Notes: generated by a model not told the origin, from the letters alone. 64,000 bases of DNA from JAJFVC01 sp039698075 (GCA_039698075.1 JBDKTJ010000076.1:1-64000), one strand, 5' to 3'. Shown: positions 41,677 through 50,944, numbered from the stretch's first letter. Translations and numbers: made by a program.

Positions 41677-42429
41677 CTAATATCCGCCCAAACTCAAACC
41701 GCCATCGACCCGCACCACTTGACCGGTTAAATACGCCGCGTCCTCGCTGGCCAAAAAGGCCACAGTCGAGGCGATTTCCTCCGGTTTCCCGATGCGCTTC
41801 ATCGGGATCATTTTTTTGATCAGGTCGCCGGCCACGCCGCGGACCACTTGACTCATGTCCGTCTCGATCATGCCCGGCGCCACGGCGTTGACGCGAACAT
41901 TGCGCGGGGCCAATTCCTTGGCCAGCGCCCGAGTCAACCCATTGATGCCGCCCTTGCTGGCGGCGTAATTCACCTGTCCGCGGGCGGCGAACTCCGAGGC
42001 CGTGCTCGAGAGGTTCACGATGCTGCCGCGCCGCTTCATCATCATGGGCTGCGTCACCGCATGACAGTAATTAAACGTGCCGCCCAGGTTGGTGTCGATC
42101 ACCTCGCGCCACTGATCCTGCGTCATCGCGCCCAGCAACCCGTCATGGACGATGCCAGCCGAATTGACCAAGATGTCAATCGCCCCCCACAGTTCAAACA
42201 GAGGATCGACGATCGCGTGCGCTCGCTGCAAATCGCGGACATCGGCCTGAAAAGCCTGCACGTCGGCGCCGGTCGCTTGCAATTCGGCCACCAGAGCGTC
42301 GGCCGCCTGTTGGTTGCTGTGATACACAAAAGCCACTTTGGCGCCTTCGGCCGCCAGCCTGGTCACACAGGCGCGGCCAATGCCGCGACTGCCGCCGGTC
42401 ACGATCGCCGTTTTACCTTCAAGTCGCAT
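41677..42429 (-). CDS. fabG: 3-oxoacyl-ACP reductase FabG
   Basis: 250 residues. SDR cofactor site VTGGSRGIGRA, NSAG (LVNSAGIVHDG), catalytic Ser in IVNLSSTASEF, YAASK (Tyr and Lys), and APGMIETDMS. The C-terminus YLTGQVVRVDGGLSLGGY is typical of FabG. NADPH-dependent reduction of 3-oxoacyl-ACP. Second gene of the operon, 12 bp behind the second FabZ-like gene. Confidence 0.93.
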   Translation of the reverse strand: MRLEGKTAIVTGGSRGIGRACVTRLAAEGAKVAFVYHSNQQAADALVAELQATGADVQAFQADVRDLQRAHAIVDPLFELWGAIDILVNSAGIVHDGLLGAMTQDQWREVIDTNLGGTFNYCHAVTQPMMMKRRGSIVNLSSTASEFAARGQVNYAASKGGINGLTRALAKELAPRNVRVNAVAPGMIETDMSQVVRGVAGDLIKKMIPMKRIGKPEEIASTVAFLASEDAAYLTGQVVRVDGGLSLGGY

Positions 42430-42441
42430 GACGTCGATGGG

Positions 42442-42945
42442 TTAGGTTTTGGTTGTTGGAGCGGACAAATCCACACGCGATTGCTGCAACATGAAAAGCT
42501 GCTGACGCAAATCTCGAACAGTCGCTCGATCGGCCACCGCCAAGGATGGATTGCGGTCCGCCAGGTTGTAACAGGTCAGCGTCAGCCGAGCGTTCAAAAT
42601 AATTCGACCGCTTACCGTTCCGTACGCCTTCAGCTTCACCTCGCCGTCGTCAAACTTCAACACTTCGGCCGTAACCGCCAACGTTTGGCCCGGCTCGATA
42701 AATTGCGCATACTTCACATTGTTGGCCTGCTTCAGCACCACAATGCTGTGCGCGAAATCCTCGCTGACCCGCACCAGCCACGCCCCAGCCTGCGTCATCG
42801 CCTCGAGCATCAACACGCCCGGCATCACCGGAAAGTGCGGAAAGTGATCGGCCAAATACTCTTCGGTCATCGTCAACGACTTCACCGCCGTGATCCGCAC
42901 ACACGGTTCCAGTTCGACAATCCGATCAATCAACGAAAACCGCAT
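42442..42945 (-). CDS. FabZ-like 3-hydroxyacyl-ACP dehydratase (second hotdog protein)
   Basis: 167 residues from ATG 42945; the frame is open further upstream but MRFSLIDRIVELEPCVRITA matches the FabZ N-terminus. The motif ADHFPHFPVMPGVLMLEAMTQ retains catalytic His and Glu in standard context. First gene of the five-gene operon. With the gene at 40576-41097 it gives the cluster two dehydratase-type proteins of clearly different sequence. Confidence 0.9.
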   Translation of the reverse strand: MRFSLIDRIVELEPCVRITAVKSLTMTEEYLADHFPHFPVMPGVLMLEAMTQAGAWLVRVSEDFAHSIVVLKQANNVKYAQFIEPGQTLAVTAEVLKFDDGEVKLKAYGTVSGRIILNARLTLTCYNLADRNPSLAVADRATVRDLRQQLFMLQQSRVDLSAPTTKT

Positions 42946-43109
42946 GGGATCTTCGGAAGAATACTTGGTCTGGGCAAAATACGACCATCGGCATTCAGAT
43001 CGGCAAGGCAGCGGCCATTTTGCTGAAATTCCCAGAACGTCCGACCTATTGATCGGTCCGCCTGCATTTCCTTGCCGACCCTCAACAGGTCGTGAAATCC
43101 AAACCAAAC

Positions 43110-43138
43110 AGTATATCGGCCGAGCCACCCGTCCACAA
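43110..43138 (-). promoter_or_regulatory. Promoter of the fatty-acid-type operon
   Basis: On the minus strand TTGTGG (43138-43133), 17-bp spacer, TATACT (43115-43110). Predicted leader of about 158 nt to the ATG at 42945. A tandem 10-bp repeat GCAATTTAGG (x2, 43189-43209) lies further upstream and could bind a regulator. Confidence 0.65.
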
Positions 43139-43235
43139 CCGCATTCGCGCGAAGCTGGCTAAATTCGCAGTCAGAACGCCCAAATAATGCAATTTAGGCA
43201 ATTTAGGCAGCCACACAGCAGTCACCAAGGCACGA

Positions 43236-46200
43236 TTATTTGCCCGACCGAACCTTTTCACCCGGTTTGGCCCCTTCCGACGAAGTCTTTTCCGGGGCTT
43301 TACCGCAATCGACTAGAATATATCCAGCCCAAAAGAAGGGACACCCAGCCTTAGGGGGCTCATCCGTCGGGACTCGCTTAATCCGGGGCTCTGCATCGAG
43401 ATTCACCCGCGAATCGGACACAACCAGGACGGCCCGTTGCCACGCGTCCGCCGGAGTCGCATGAGGCAACTCCTGGACAAACTCACGAACCAGATCAAAA
43501 CTGGTCTGACCACCGGTGCGCCAACGACTCAGCAACACCGTCCTCGCACCATTGGCCATCAAGCCGCAAACGGACAAGAAAACTTCTTCGCCGGGCGGTC
43601 CAGATCGAACTTTTTTGAGCCCCTCTTCGGCGATGGTGTGGAAGCCAGGCAAAACAACCACATCAGGGCCGCCCCACGGCAACGCAAGCCAGTCGGCCAA
43701 CGTGTTGCCCTTCTTGGTTCGGTCAATCGGTGCGGGAGACCAATCATAGGGACCTTGGTTCTGTTCGATCGCCGGAAGATCTTCAAGCACGATCAATTGC
43801 CGAAACAAAGTGCTATAGACCGACGTCGGCGCCGGAGGCGGCGACTTGATCGCCACGGCGCTGGGCACGACCTTGACCAACTGCTCAAAGGCCTTGCGGG
43901 CTACCGCCTCATCGGCTCGTGGATACAGTCGTCCCAACACCACGGCCGTGTTGCCGGCGGCGCGGCTTGCGCCAGGCGTAAAAACCAGCGACAACATGGG
44001 TGCGTACCGGATGCGAAACCGCGTCATCCATGATTGTGGCTGGGCGTCGGCCGTCACCTGCATCGCGTCGAATGGCAAATACCATAAGATGCCGTCCGGA
44101 ACAATCACCAACTCGTCAAAGGGCTGTGAAAAATCGGCCGCCGAGCCTTTGAACAACACGTCCGCGACACGCTGGGACGCTGCGATCCATTTCGGTTCCG
44201 AGATTCCCTTGACCGTCATCTCTTGGTTTTGCTGATACTGCCCCAATTCGTGAAGCATATTCTGAATTGGCTTCGTCAGGGATGCCATCGAACCGACCTC
44301 CCACATGGCCGATCGCTGATTGTTCAGTAAAAATCCATACAGACGGCGCGAAGTGGCAAAAAACACCAAGGCGGCGTGTTTGTCGGGCAATTGTTTCTGT
44401 ATCGCAAGCGTTTTGCATCGCGGCGGAAACGCCATGTCGGCCGGCTCACGACGCAACGCGATTTCATGGAGGATCGCTTCCTGCCTGGCGGCAAGCGACG
44501 CCAACTCATTGAGTCCTCGCATCTGTTCTTGCACGGCGGCTTGCGTATTCGGCGTCAGAGGCAACTTCGTCAGCAAGTCGCGAATCCGTTGCGATTTCTG
44601 CGATAGTTGGTCGTAGATCGGATATCGGCTCAATAAATCTTGGCGCTGTAGAAGGGCCTCTTGCGTCAGACGATCTTTCGGCCCTTCGAGCAACCATCGC
44701 AACGATTCGATGCGCCCGCCAAGTTCGAGCGATTTAAAAAATCGACGCCTGCGAATTTGCTCGGCCACATCCAACGACACGGCCGCTTCCTTGCGGTCCA
44801 ACGTCAATTCAAACCAATGTTCCATCGCCAACGGGATCGGTACGATCAACGAAGCGAGCGACTCCATCGGGTCGGACAACCAGTCGTTGGAACGAGGTTC
44901 CCGGAGCACTTCGGCAAACAATTCAGCCGCCGCGCGCGGCGTAACACCGCCGCCGACATAAAGCTGATCCGTCCAAGCGACCTGAAACAGTCGCAAGGAT
45001 CCACGACGCATGTAGTCCATCGCCTTGACCAACGCGGCGTTGCCGTCGCTGATCCGCTGTTGCTGAAACGCCGCCGATGCCGCAAGATATTGGAATCGAG
45101 CCCCAAGGGCGCCATTGCCCATGTCGCGACGCCCGATCACCGCGCGAGCCTCCTCCAACGCCGCCGTCGCCTGTCGCGAGTGCCCCAAGATGATGCGGTT
45201 TTCTGCCGCACAAAGCAGCAACGACGCCTGCAATTGCCGCATGTTGTTTCGCTTGGCCCAGAGGATGGCGGGCTCCAAGGGTTTAAAAAAACCCTTTTCG
45301 TTGGAGATTATGTGCGTGAGAAACCAACCGCGGAAAGCCTCTTCCAAAACAACGCCGTCGGAATAATTGACGGCCGCGTAAGTGGCTTCCTCGAAAAACT
45401 TCGCGGCGGCCGGCCATTCGCCACGTTGCATCGCCAACCGGCCAAGCTCCAGCAACGCCACACAAGTCATCGGATGATCGTACGTGCCGGCGGCCGTCAT
45501 GGCCCTTTGCAGACACGCAACAGCCTGCGAGTCCTTCCCAGCGGCCGAAAAAGCCAGTCCACGCTCCAAATCGACCCAGACTTCGGACCAATGATTCGGC
45601 ACACCGATCGATCGACTCGTGGCGGCCAACACGTCATTGGTCAGCGAGTCATATTTTGAGGCAGGCCCCAACAGCGTCGCCCGACGCCGCATCGCCAGCG
45701 CGGTGGCCCGCACGATTTCTTGCGGCGTAATTGGAAATCCGTTGGCCCGCTGTACGATGCCCGTTTGATAGGCCTCATTCAGGGTCAGTTGCCCCTGTAA
45801 AATCAACACGGTTTTTGGATAGGCACCCAACTGCGACTGCCGCAGACTGGTTCCCCAAGGCACCATCTTGCGCGAGCCCGCCCCCGCCAAACGAATCGCG
45901 GGCGAAAACTGCACCTTGCTCATCCAATCAGGGAACGATTGAAATAACTGCAGTGCGGCGGTGTAGTGTTTGATCGCCTCATCCAGCATGCCCATTTGGT
46001 AACAGCACTCCCCGCACATCGTCTCATAGCAAATCGAATCGATCCACCGCGATTGGGTCGTTTTGATGGATCCACGACACTCCGTCTGAAAGGTGCGCAA
46101 CGCCGAACGGAGATAGTCGCCATCGTACATGGCGCTAATGCCCACATAATAGAGCGAGGTGGGCACGGTTCGTTCGCTGGAGGCAAGCTGTGCAACACCG

Positions 46201-46268
46201 GCCATCGGCCAAGTCAGCACCACGATGGCCGCCGTCACGGCTGTTCGGAAAACACGGGTATGCGTCAT
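43236..46268 (-). CDS. Exported TPR protein with degenerate CHAT-like domain (1010 aa)
   Basis: From ATG 46268 (AAGGG upstream). Signal peptide MTHTRVFRTAVTAAIVVLTWPMAGVAQ. Residues about 30-430 hold TPR-like helices (ALRTFQTECRGS, YQMGMLDEAIKHYTAALQLF, VALLELGRLAMQRGEWPAAAKFF). Residues about 610-1000 follow the CHAT layout: DELVIVPDGILWYLPFDAM, ARTVLLSRWRTGG and the terminal CPFFWAGYILVDCG. The strand that normally carries the protease Cys (VVLSACET type) reads VVVLPGFHT (residues 871-878 region), and the expected HxATHG strand reads LIVLEDLPA. Both catalytic residues seem lost, so this is likely a CHAT pseudoprotease. Alone on the minus strand. Confidence 0.8.
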   Translation of the reverse strand: MTHTRVFRTAVTAAIVVLTWPMAGVAQLASSERTVPTSLYYVGISAMYDGDYLRSALRTFQTECRGSIKTTQSRWIDSICYETMCGECCYQMGMLDEAIKHYTAALQLFQSFPDWMSKVQFSPAIRLAGAGSRKMVPWGTSLRQSQLGAYPKTVLILQGQLTLNEAYQTGIVQRANGFPITPQEIVRATALAMRRRATLLGPASKYDSLTNDVLAATSRSIGVPNHWSEVWVDLERGLAFSAAGKDSQAVACLQRAMTAAGTYDHPMTCVALLELGRLAMQRGEWPAAAKFFEEATYAAVNYSDGVVLEEAFRGWFLTHIISNEKGFFKPLEPAILWAKRNNMRQLQASLLLCAAENRIILGHSRQATAALEEARAVIGRRDMGNGALGARFQYLAASAAFQQQRISDGNAALVKAMDYMRRGSLRLFQVAWTDQLYVGGGVTPRAAAELFAEVLREPRSNDWLSDPMESLASLIVPIPLAMEHWFELTLDRKEAAVSLDVAEQIRRRRFFKSLELGGRIESLRWLLEGPKDRLTQEALLQRQDLLSRYPIYDQLSQKSQRIRDLLTKLPLTPNTQAAVQEQMRGLNELASLAARQEAILHEIALRREPADMAFPPRCKTLAIQKQLPDKHAALVFFATSRRLYGFLLNNQRSAMWEVGSMASLTKPIQNMLHELGQYQQNQEMTVKGISEPKWIAASQRVADVLFKGSAADFSQPFDELVIVPDGILWYLPFDAMQVTADAQPQSWMTRFRIRYAPMLSLVFTPGASRAAGNTAVVLGRLYPRADEAVARKAFEQLVKVVPSAVAIKSPPPAPTSVYSTLFRQLIVLEDLPAIEQNQGPYDWSPAPIDRTKKGNTLADWLALPWGGPDVVVLPGFHTIAEEGLKKVRSGPPGEEVFLSVCGLMANGARTVLLSRWRTGGQTSFDLVREFVQELPHATPADAWQRAVLVVSDSRVNLDAEPRIKRVPTDEPPKAGCPFFWAGYILVDCGKAPEKTSSEGAKPGEKVRSGK

Positions 46269-46613
46269 GCCGCCAATCCCTTCGCCCACAGCTTCGCCCA
46301 TTCTAAGATCTTACTTCGCCGGCGAGGGGATTTCCAGGAAAAACGGCAACCCACCGGGCCGTCGAACCCACATGGGGACGTCGATCCCCAATCTCGCGTT
46401 CTCCGTAGAAAATTACGCCCGAAAGAACTGCCATTTTGGCAGCGCCGTCGCGTAGCCGTTTTCCATGAAAATTGGCTAAAAGTCCTTGTCCACCAATCAG
46501 TAACGACTCACCCGGCCCGATTCGGCATGGTCTTTGCTTGGTACATTTGTTTGTCGAACTCGTTTGGAGACCGGTCTAGATTAGACAAAACCCAGCGAAG
46601 GAGGACATAAATC
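46269..46613. other. Divergent control region between the CHAT-like gene and hsp20 operon
   Basis: 345 bp without a credible gene. Apart from the sigma-54-like site at 46523-46538 and the hsp20 ribosome site (GAAGGAGGA, 46598-46606), I see no inverted repeat of the CIRCE type (TTAGCACTC-N9-GAGTGCTAA). Confidence 0.5.
46523..46538 (+). promoter_or_regulatory. Sigma-54-like promoter upstream of hsp20 operon
   Basis: CGGCATGGTCTTTGCT contains GG and GC separated by exactly 10 bases and matches the -24/-12 consensus TGGCACG-N4-TTGCT at most positions. It lies about 75 bp before the first hsp20 start. No -10/-35 pair of sigma-70 type is evident in the same interval. Confidence 0.5.
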
Positions 46614-47048
46614 ATGTATCGAGATTCACGGTATCCGTTTCACCAGCTTCGTCGCGAGATGGATCGGCTGTTGGGCGGTTTTTTCGGGCCTGCAGCGGAG
46701 GTGCTGCTGCCGCCGGTGTTTCGCGGTCAGCCCGCGGTGAATGTTTGGGAGCAAGGCGATGCCTTGCAGGTGGAGATGGAAGTTCCAGGCATAAAACACG
46801 ATCAGATGGAAGTCGCCGTGGCGAACGGTGAACTGTCCATCACGATCCATCGTCCCGAGGTGGAGGAATCGGACGTGACCTATCACCGACGCGAGCGGCC
46901 GACCGGCGAAATCAGCCGCGTGTTGCGTTTGCCGTATGAAATCAATTCCGAGCAGGTTCAGGCGGAACTTCACGACGGCTTGCTGCAAGTCACGTTGCCA
47001 AAAGCTGAGAGCGCCAAGCCGCGCAAGATTACGGTCAGCGGCGTCTGA
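46614..47048 (+). CDS. Small heat shock protein Hsp20 (first of three)
   Basis: 144 residues from ATG 46614 with a strong GAAGGAGGA site. Alpha-crystallin domain from about residue 40: PAVNVWEQGDALQVEMEVPGIKHDQMEV, then a dimerisation-loop region YHRRERPTGEISRVLRLPYEI, ending GLLQVTLPKAESAKPRKITV. N-terminal arm begins MYRDSRYPFHQLRREMDRLL. ATP-independent holdase. First gene of a three-gene tandem, 33 bp before the next. Confidence 0.94.
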   Translation: MYRDSRYPFHQLRREMDRLLGGFFGPAAEVLLPPVFRGQPAVNVWEQGDALQVEMEVPGIKHDQMEVAVANGELSITIHRPEVEESDVTYHRRERPTGEISRVLRLPYEINSEQVQAELHDGLLQVTLPKAESAKPRKITVSGV

Positions 47049-47081
47049 AGCCGCCAGAGTCGCAGAAAGGAGCCTATTGCC

Positions 47082-47492
47082 ATGAGTCAAGAAACCAATT
47101 CCACGGTCAAAACCGCCGCCGAGGACCCCACTTCGGTCGAGCGAACCCGCAGTGGGTGCTGCTATCGTCCCAACGTCGACATTTTGGAGCGTGACGGTGA
47201 TCTGTACGTCGTCGCCGATGTGCCGGGGGCCCGAAGCGATTCCATCGATGTGAAGTTTGAAGACGGAACTCTTGAGATCCGCGCGGCCGTCGAACCGACG
47301 GCGTCCGAAGGTCGATCCTGCTTATTGCAGGAGTACGGTGTCGGCGACTACTATCGGAGTTTTCAGGTGAGCGAGGCGATCGACGCCGGCAAAATCACGG
47401 CCGAGTACGCGGACGGCGTGCTGACCTTGCGATTGCCGAAAGCCGAGGCGATGAAGCCTCGCAAAATCACCGTCGAAACAAAATCCAACTGA
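47082..47492 (+). CDS. Small heat shock protein Hsp20 (second of three)
   Basis: 136 residues from ATG 47082 (GAAAGGAG upstream). Short polar N-terminal arm, then PNVDILERDGDLYVVADVPGARSDS, EYGVGDYYRSFQVSEAIDAGK and DGVLTLRLPKAEAMKPRKITV. Cysteines in SGCCYRP just before the domain are unusual for the family. It lacks the MDRLF-type N-terminal arm present in its two neighbours, so the three products are likely to differ in oligomer size. Confidence 0.93.
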   Translation: MSQETNSTVKTAAEDPTSVERTRSGCCYRPNVDILERDGDLYVVADVPGARSDSIDVKFEDGTLEIRAAVEPTASEGRSCLLQEYGVGDYYRSFQVSEAIDAGKITAEYADGVLTLRLPKAEAMKPRKITVETKSN

Positions 47493-47514
47493 TCGAAGAA
47501 AGCGAGGTGTGATG

Positions 47515-48000
47515 ATGGGTCTCATTCCCTGGAGAAATAAACAACCGGAAGGCCGATCCAACGATCTATCGCCGCTGGTGGCGTTGCGCGGCGAAATGGA
47601 CCGCCTGTTCGACACGTTCTTGCGAGAGCCCTTTCAGGCCATCGATTGGCCATCGTGGGGCGGGTCGGACAAATGGTCGCCCGCCGTCGACATCGCCGAG
47701 AGCGACAAGGAAATGACGATCCAGGCCGAGTTGCCCGGCATCGATCCGAAAGAACTTGACGTCTCGGTAACCGGAAATCAGCTAGTCCTCAGCGGTGAAA
47801 AACGCGAATCGAGCGAGCGGAAAGAAAAGGGCGTCTACCACAGCGAAGCCCGTTACGGTTCTTTCCGCCGAGTCATTCCGTTGCCCGAAGGACTCGACAC
47901 GCAACATATCGATGCTCAATACGCCAATGGCGTGTTGACGCTAAAGTTGCCGAAAACCGCTTCGACGCAGGCCAAGCGGATCGAGGTCAAGGCGAAGTAA
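47515..48000 (+). CDS. Small heat shock protein Hsp20 (third of three)
   Basis: 161 residues from ATG 47515 (ATG 47512 adds one residue; GAGG lies 7 bases upstream of 47515). N-terminal arm LVALRGEMDRLFDTFLREPF is followed by the alpha-crystallin domain WSPAVDIAESDKEMTIQAEL, YHSEARYGSFRRVIPLPEGL and ANGVLTLKLPKTASTQAKRI. Classical class-A type. The end overlaps the convergent efflux gene by 14 bp. Confidence 0.94.
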   Translation: MGLIPWRNKQPEGRSNDLSPLVALRGEMDRLFDTFLREPFQAIDWPSWGGSDKWSPAVDIAESDKEMTIQAELPGIDPKELDVSVTGNQLVLSGEKRESSERKEKGVYHSEARYGSFRRVIPLPEGLDTQHIDAQYANGVLTLKLPKTASTQAKRIEVKAK

Positions 48001-49600
48001 TCGGCGACGGCTTGGGGATCGCAATCGGCAAGTCGGCGTCGACCGATGTCGGCGGGTTGGCCGGAGCAGCAACCGGATTCGGCGGCAGGGCATCGGGGGC
48101 GCCCGAGGTTCCCTGATCGTCCAATCGGATTTGCCATCCACCGCCCAATGCCCGATAGACTTGGACCAGACCTGTGGCGATTTCGCCTCGGGCCTGCGCT
48201 AAGACGTCTTGTTGTTGCACCAGCGTTTGCTCCACTTGAGTGACGCGGGTGAAATCGGCTGTTCCAGCTTTGTATTGCGCCAACACGACGACAACCGCCT
48301 TTTGGGCTTGCTGCACGCTCGTCGCTTGATGTTTCGTGCGCCGCTGAGCCCGCAAGAAGGTCACCAGCCCGTTTTCGGCTTCGCGATTGGCATTCAACAC
48401 CTTCTGCCGATAGGCAAACACAAGTTCTTGAAATTTCGCATCTTGGTATCGGACGTCGTTCTGCAGTCGGCCGTAATTCAGCACATCCCAATGGAACGAC
48501 GGCCCGACCGAGGAATTGAAAGCCCGCGGGCGGAACACATTGTCAAACTGTTGAGCGGAATAACCAAGCGTGCCATTGATCGAAAACGCCGGATAGAAAT
48601 TGGCCTCCGCCACGCCGATTTCCGCGCACTGCGCAGCGGCCAACCGTTCAGCCTGCCGTACGTCCGGCCGGCGGCGCAACAAATCGGCCGGAATGCCGAC
48701 GACCGCGTCCGTCGGCGCCGTCGGAATCGGTGCGCGTCCCAACCGATTCAGCAGCTCCTCCGGAGGCTTGCCCAACAAAATACATAACTGGTTGGTCACT
48801 TGCCGAAGCTGAATCTCCAATTCGGCGACTTGCGCTTGCGTCTGTTCGAGCGTGCTTCTCGCTTGATAGACGTCCAACTCGCTGGTTGTGCCGCCGCGGA
48901 ATCTCGCTTCCGTGATTGTCAAAGTCTCTCGCTGCAATTGGACGTTCGCCTCCGTGCATGCGATCCGCTCTTGAACGGTTCGCATCTGCACGTAGTTTGA
49001 GGCCACATCGCCCAACAACGTCACCAACGTGGCGTCATAATCTTCGATCGACGCCGTCCAAGTGGCCCGGTTCGACTCGATGGCCCGACGAAATCGACCC
49101 CAAAAATCCAATTCCCAACTCAGATTGAATCCGTAGTTCCACTGATCGGAAAAAGCTGTTTGGATAGGCTCGGTGTTCGGAGCGAGACGACTGAAAGCAT
49201 CGCGCGAGTATCCGCCCGTGACGTTTTGCGATTGCGGAAACAACTGGCCCGTGGCGATCCCCAACTGGGCCCTAGCCTCCAACACGCGACAGCCGGCCTC
49301 TCGCAAGCTCAAGTTCTGCCGATAGGCTTCGTCGATCAGCCCGTTGAGCTTTTCGTCTCTAAACACCGTCCACCAACGAATTTGCTCTTCCTCGTTCGTT
49401 GAAATGCGAGGATCGTCGGCGTCGATCCATTGGTCTGCCACATCCGCGTCCGGCTGACAATAATTGGGCCCAACTTTGAATCCATTGCGAACATAGTCAC
49501 GCAACGAGGTGCAACCACTCGAAGTGGCCACCCAGGCGATCAACAAGCCGACAGCAATCCGACCAATCGGAGCAGGATGCTTGATTCCAATAGACTGCAT
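47987..49600 (-). CDS. Outer-membrane efflux channel lipoprotein (NodT/OprM-like)
   Basis: 537 residues from ATG 49600. Type II signal peptide ends VATSSGC (lipobox Cys near residue 30). Two outer-membrane-efflux-protein repeats follow: QNLSLREAGCRVLEARAQLG ... GGYSRDAFSR ... WELDFWGRFRRAIES, and RRRPDVRQAERLAAAQCAEIGVAEANFYP. These are diagnostic of TolC/OprM channels. A proline-rich tail (PPNPVAAPANPPTSVDADLP) ends the protein. Divergent from the adaptor gene and evidently its partner. An open frame upstream of 49600 is the antisense of the adaptor. Confidence 0.93.
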   Translation of the reverse strand: MQSIGIKHPAPIGRIAVGLLIAWVATSSGCTSLRDYVRNGFKVGPNYCQPDADVADQWIDADDPRISTNEEEQIRWWTVFRDEKLNGLIDEAYRQNLSLREAGCRVLEARAQLGIATGQLFPQSQNVTGGYSRDAFSRLAPNTEPIQTAFSDQWNYGFNLSWELDFWGRFRRAIESNRATWTASIEDYDATLVTLLGDVASNYVQMRTVQERIACTEANVQLQRETLTITEARFRGGTTSELDVYQARSTLEQTQAQVAELEIQLRQVTNQLCILLGKPPEELLNRLGRAPIPTAPTDAVVGIPADLLRRRPDVRQAERLAAAQCAEIGVAEANFYPAFSINGTLGYSAQQFDNVFRPRAFNSSVGPSFHWDVLNYGRLQNDVRYQDAKFQELVFAYRQKVLNANREAENGLVTFLRAQRRTKHQATSVQQAQKAVVVVLAQYKAGTADFTRVTQVEQTLVQQQDVLAQARGEIATGLVQVYRALGGGWQIRLDDQGTSGAPDALPPNPVAAPANPPTSVDADLPIAIPKPSPITSP

Positions 49601-49738
49601 AAACGGTTTTATCGACAATTTCGTTAAATATCGTTCAGTTTTAACTAACAAATACACTTTGCCGATCTTGACCAAATAACCCCACCCTCCGCAACAAGAG
49701 GAAACTCGTAGTTGTTTCTCTATAAAAGGACCCCTGCC

Positions 49739-50944
49739 GTGCGTCATTCTCCCAATCAAATCCCGCTGTTTTGGTGGATTGGTTTCGTGTCGTTCTTGGT
49801 GGTTGGCTGCCAGCCGAAAACACCCGAAGTCGCCTCCGTCGAACCGCCGGTGGTTCAAGTGAGCGTCCCGGTGAAGGACAATGTAACGGACTATGCGGAT
49901 TTCACCGGGCGGACTAACGCGGTCAATTCCGTCGACATTCGCGCTCGGGTGAGCGGCTATTTGGTCGAGATGCCGTTTGAAGAAGGAACGGAGGTCAAAA
50001 AAGGGGACCTTCTGTTTTTGGTCGACCCACGACCTTACAAAGCGCAATACGACCAGGCCGTCGGGCAGGTCAATCTCTACAAGGCCCAACTCGAACTGGC
50101 CAAAGCAAACTACGCCCGCGACAAGGAAGTGGCCAAAACGCCGGGCGCGGTCAGTGTTCAGCAACTCGATCAGGACAAAGCAGCGGTCGACGAGGCCGAT
50201 GCGGCGGTCCACGCCTATCAAGCCAGCTTGGAGATGTATTCGCTGAATCTCAGTTTCACCAGGGTCACCTCCCCGATCGACGGACAGGTTAGCCGCTACT
50301 TCATGACGCTGGGCAACTTGGCGGTTCAAGACCAATCGCTCTTAACGACCGTGGTTTCGCTCGATCCGATGTATGTCTACTTCGACATGGACGAAGGCAC
50401 GTTGTTGCGCATCCGCAAGGCCGTCAACAACGGCGCGGTCAAGCCCTATCGTGAGGGCGGCATTCCGGTCTACATCGCATTACAAGGTGAAACCGACTAT
50501 CGCCACCGTGGATTGGTCGATTTCCTCAACAATCAGGTGAATCCAAACACCGGCAGTATTTCGGTTCGCGGCATATTTCCCAATCCGAAACCGGCGAAGG
50601 GCGTGCGGCTGCTTTCGCCTGGCATGTTCGTTCGAGTCCATTTGCCGTTGGGCGCCAAACGTCCGGCCGTTTTGGTCGTCGATCGCGCAATCGGGTCCGA
50701 CCAAGGTTTGAAATACGTCTATGTGGTCGACGCCGACAAAAAAATCCAGTATCGCCGCATTACGGTCGGAGCATTGCAGGACGACGGGTTGCGGGTCATC
50801 TCCACCGGTCTGAAGGGCAATGAGCGGGTTGTGACCAGCGGACTTCAGCAGGTGCGGCCTGGCATGGTCGTCAAAGTCGAGGAGAAGCCGATGCCCCAAT
50901 TCACCCAGTCCGACGAAGAGCAGAAAGATCGCCCCACAAAATGA
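49739..50944 (+). CDS. RND efflux periplasmic adaptor lipoprotein
   Basis: 401 residues from GTG 49739, chosen for AAAAGGA 8 bases upstream; TTG 49712 is in frame. Signal peptide with lipobox VVGC (WIGFVSFLVVGCQPK). Membrane-fusion-protein layout: beta-barrel/lipoyl halves VDIRARVSGYLVEMPFEEGT and TRVTSPIDGQVSRYFMTLGN flank an alpha-hairpin (YDQAVGQVNLYKAQLELAKA...). LSPGMFVRVHLPLG and RVVTSGLQQVRPGMVV are typical of AcrA/MexA. First gene of adaptor-permease-permease. A small inverted repeat GAAAC-N8-GTTTC (49701-49718) lies just upstream. Confidence 0.94.
   Translation: MRHSPNQIPLFWWIGFVSFLVVGCQPKTPEVASVEPPVVQVSVPVKDNVTDYADFTGRTNAVNSVDIRARVSGYLVEMPFEEGTEVKKGDLLFLVDPRPYKAQYDQAVGQVNLYKAQLELAKANYARDKEVAKTPGAVSVQQLDQDKAAVDEADAAVHAYQASLEMYSLNLSFTRVTSPIDGQVSRYFMTLGNLAVQDQSLLTTVVSLDPMYVYFDMDEGTLLRIRKAVNNGAVKPYREGGIPVYIALQGETDYRHRGLVDFLNNQVNPNTGSISVRGIFPNPKPAKGVRLLSPGMFVRVHLPLGAKRPAVLVVDRAIGSDQGLKYVYVVDADKKIQYRRITVGALQDDGLRVISTGLKGNERVVTSGLQQVRPGMVVKVEEKPMPQFTQSDEEQKDRPTK

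Noticed and set aside
49601..50335. N-terminal extension of the outer-membrane channel gene
   Set aside because: The extra 245 codons are antisense to the adaptor gene, and a lipoprotein signal peptide begins at 49600.
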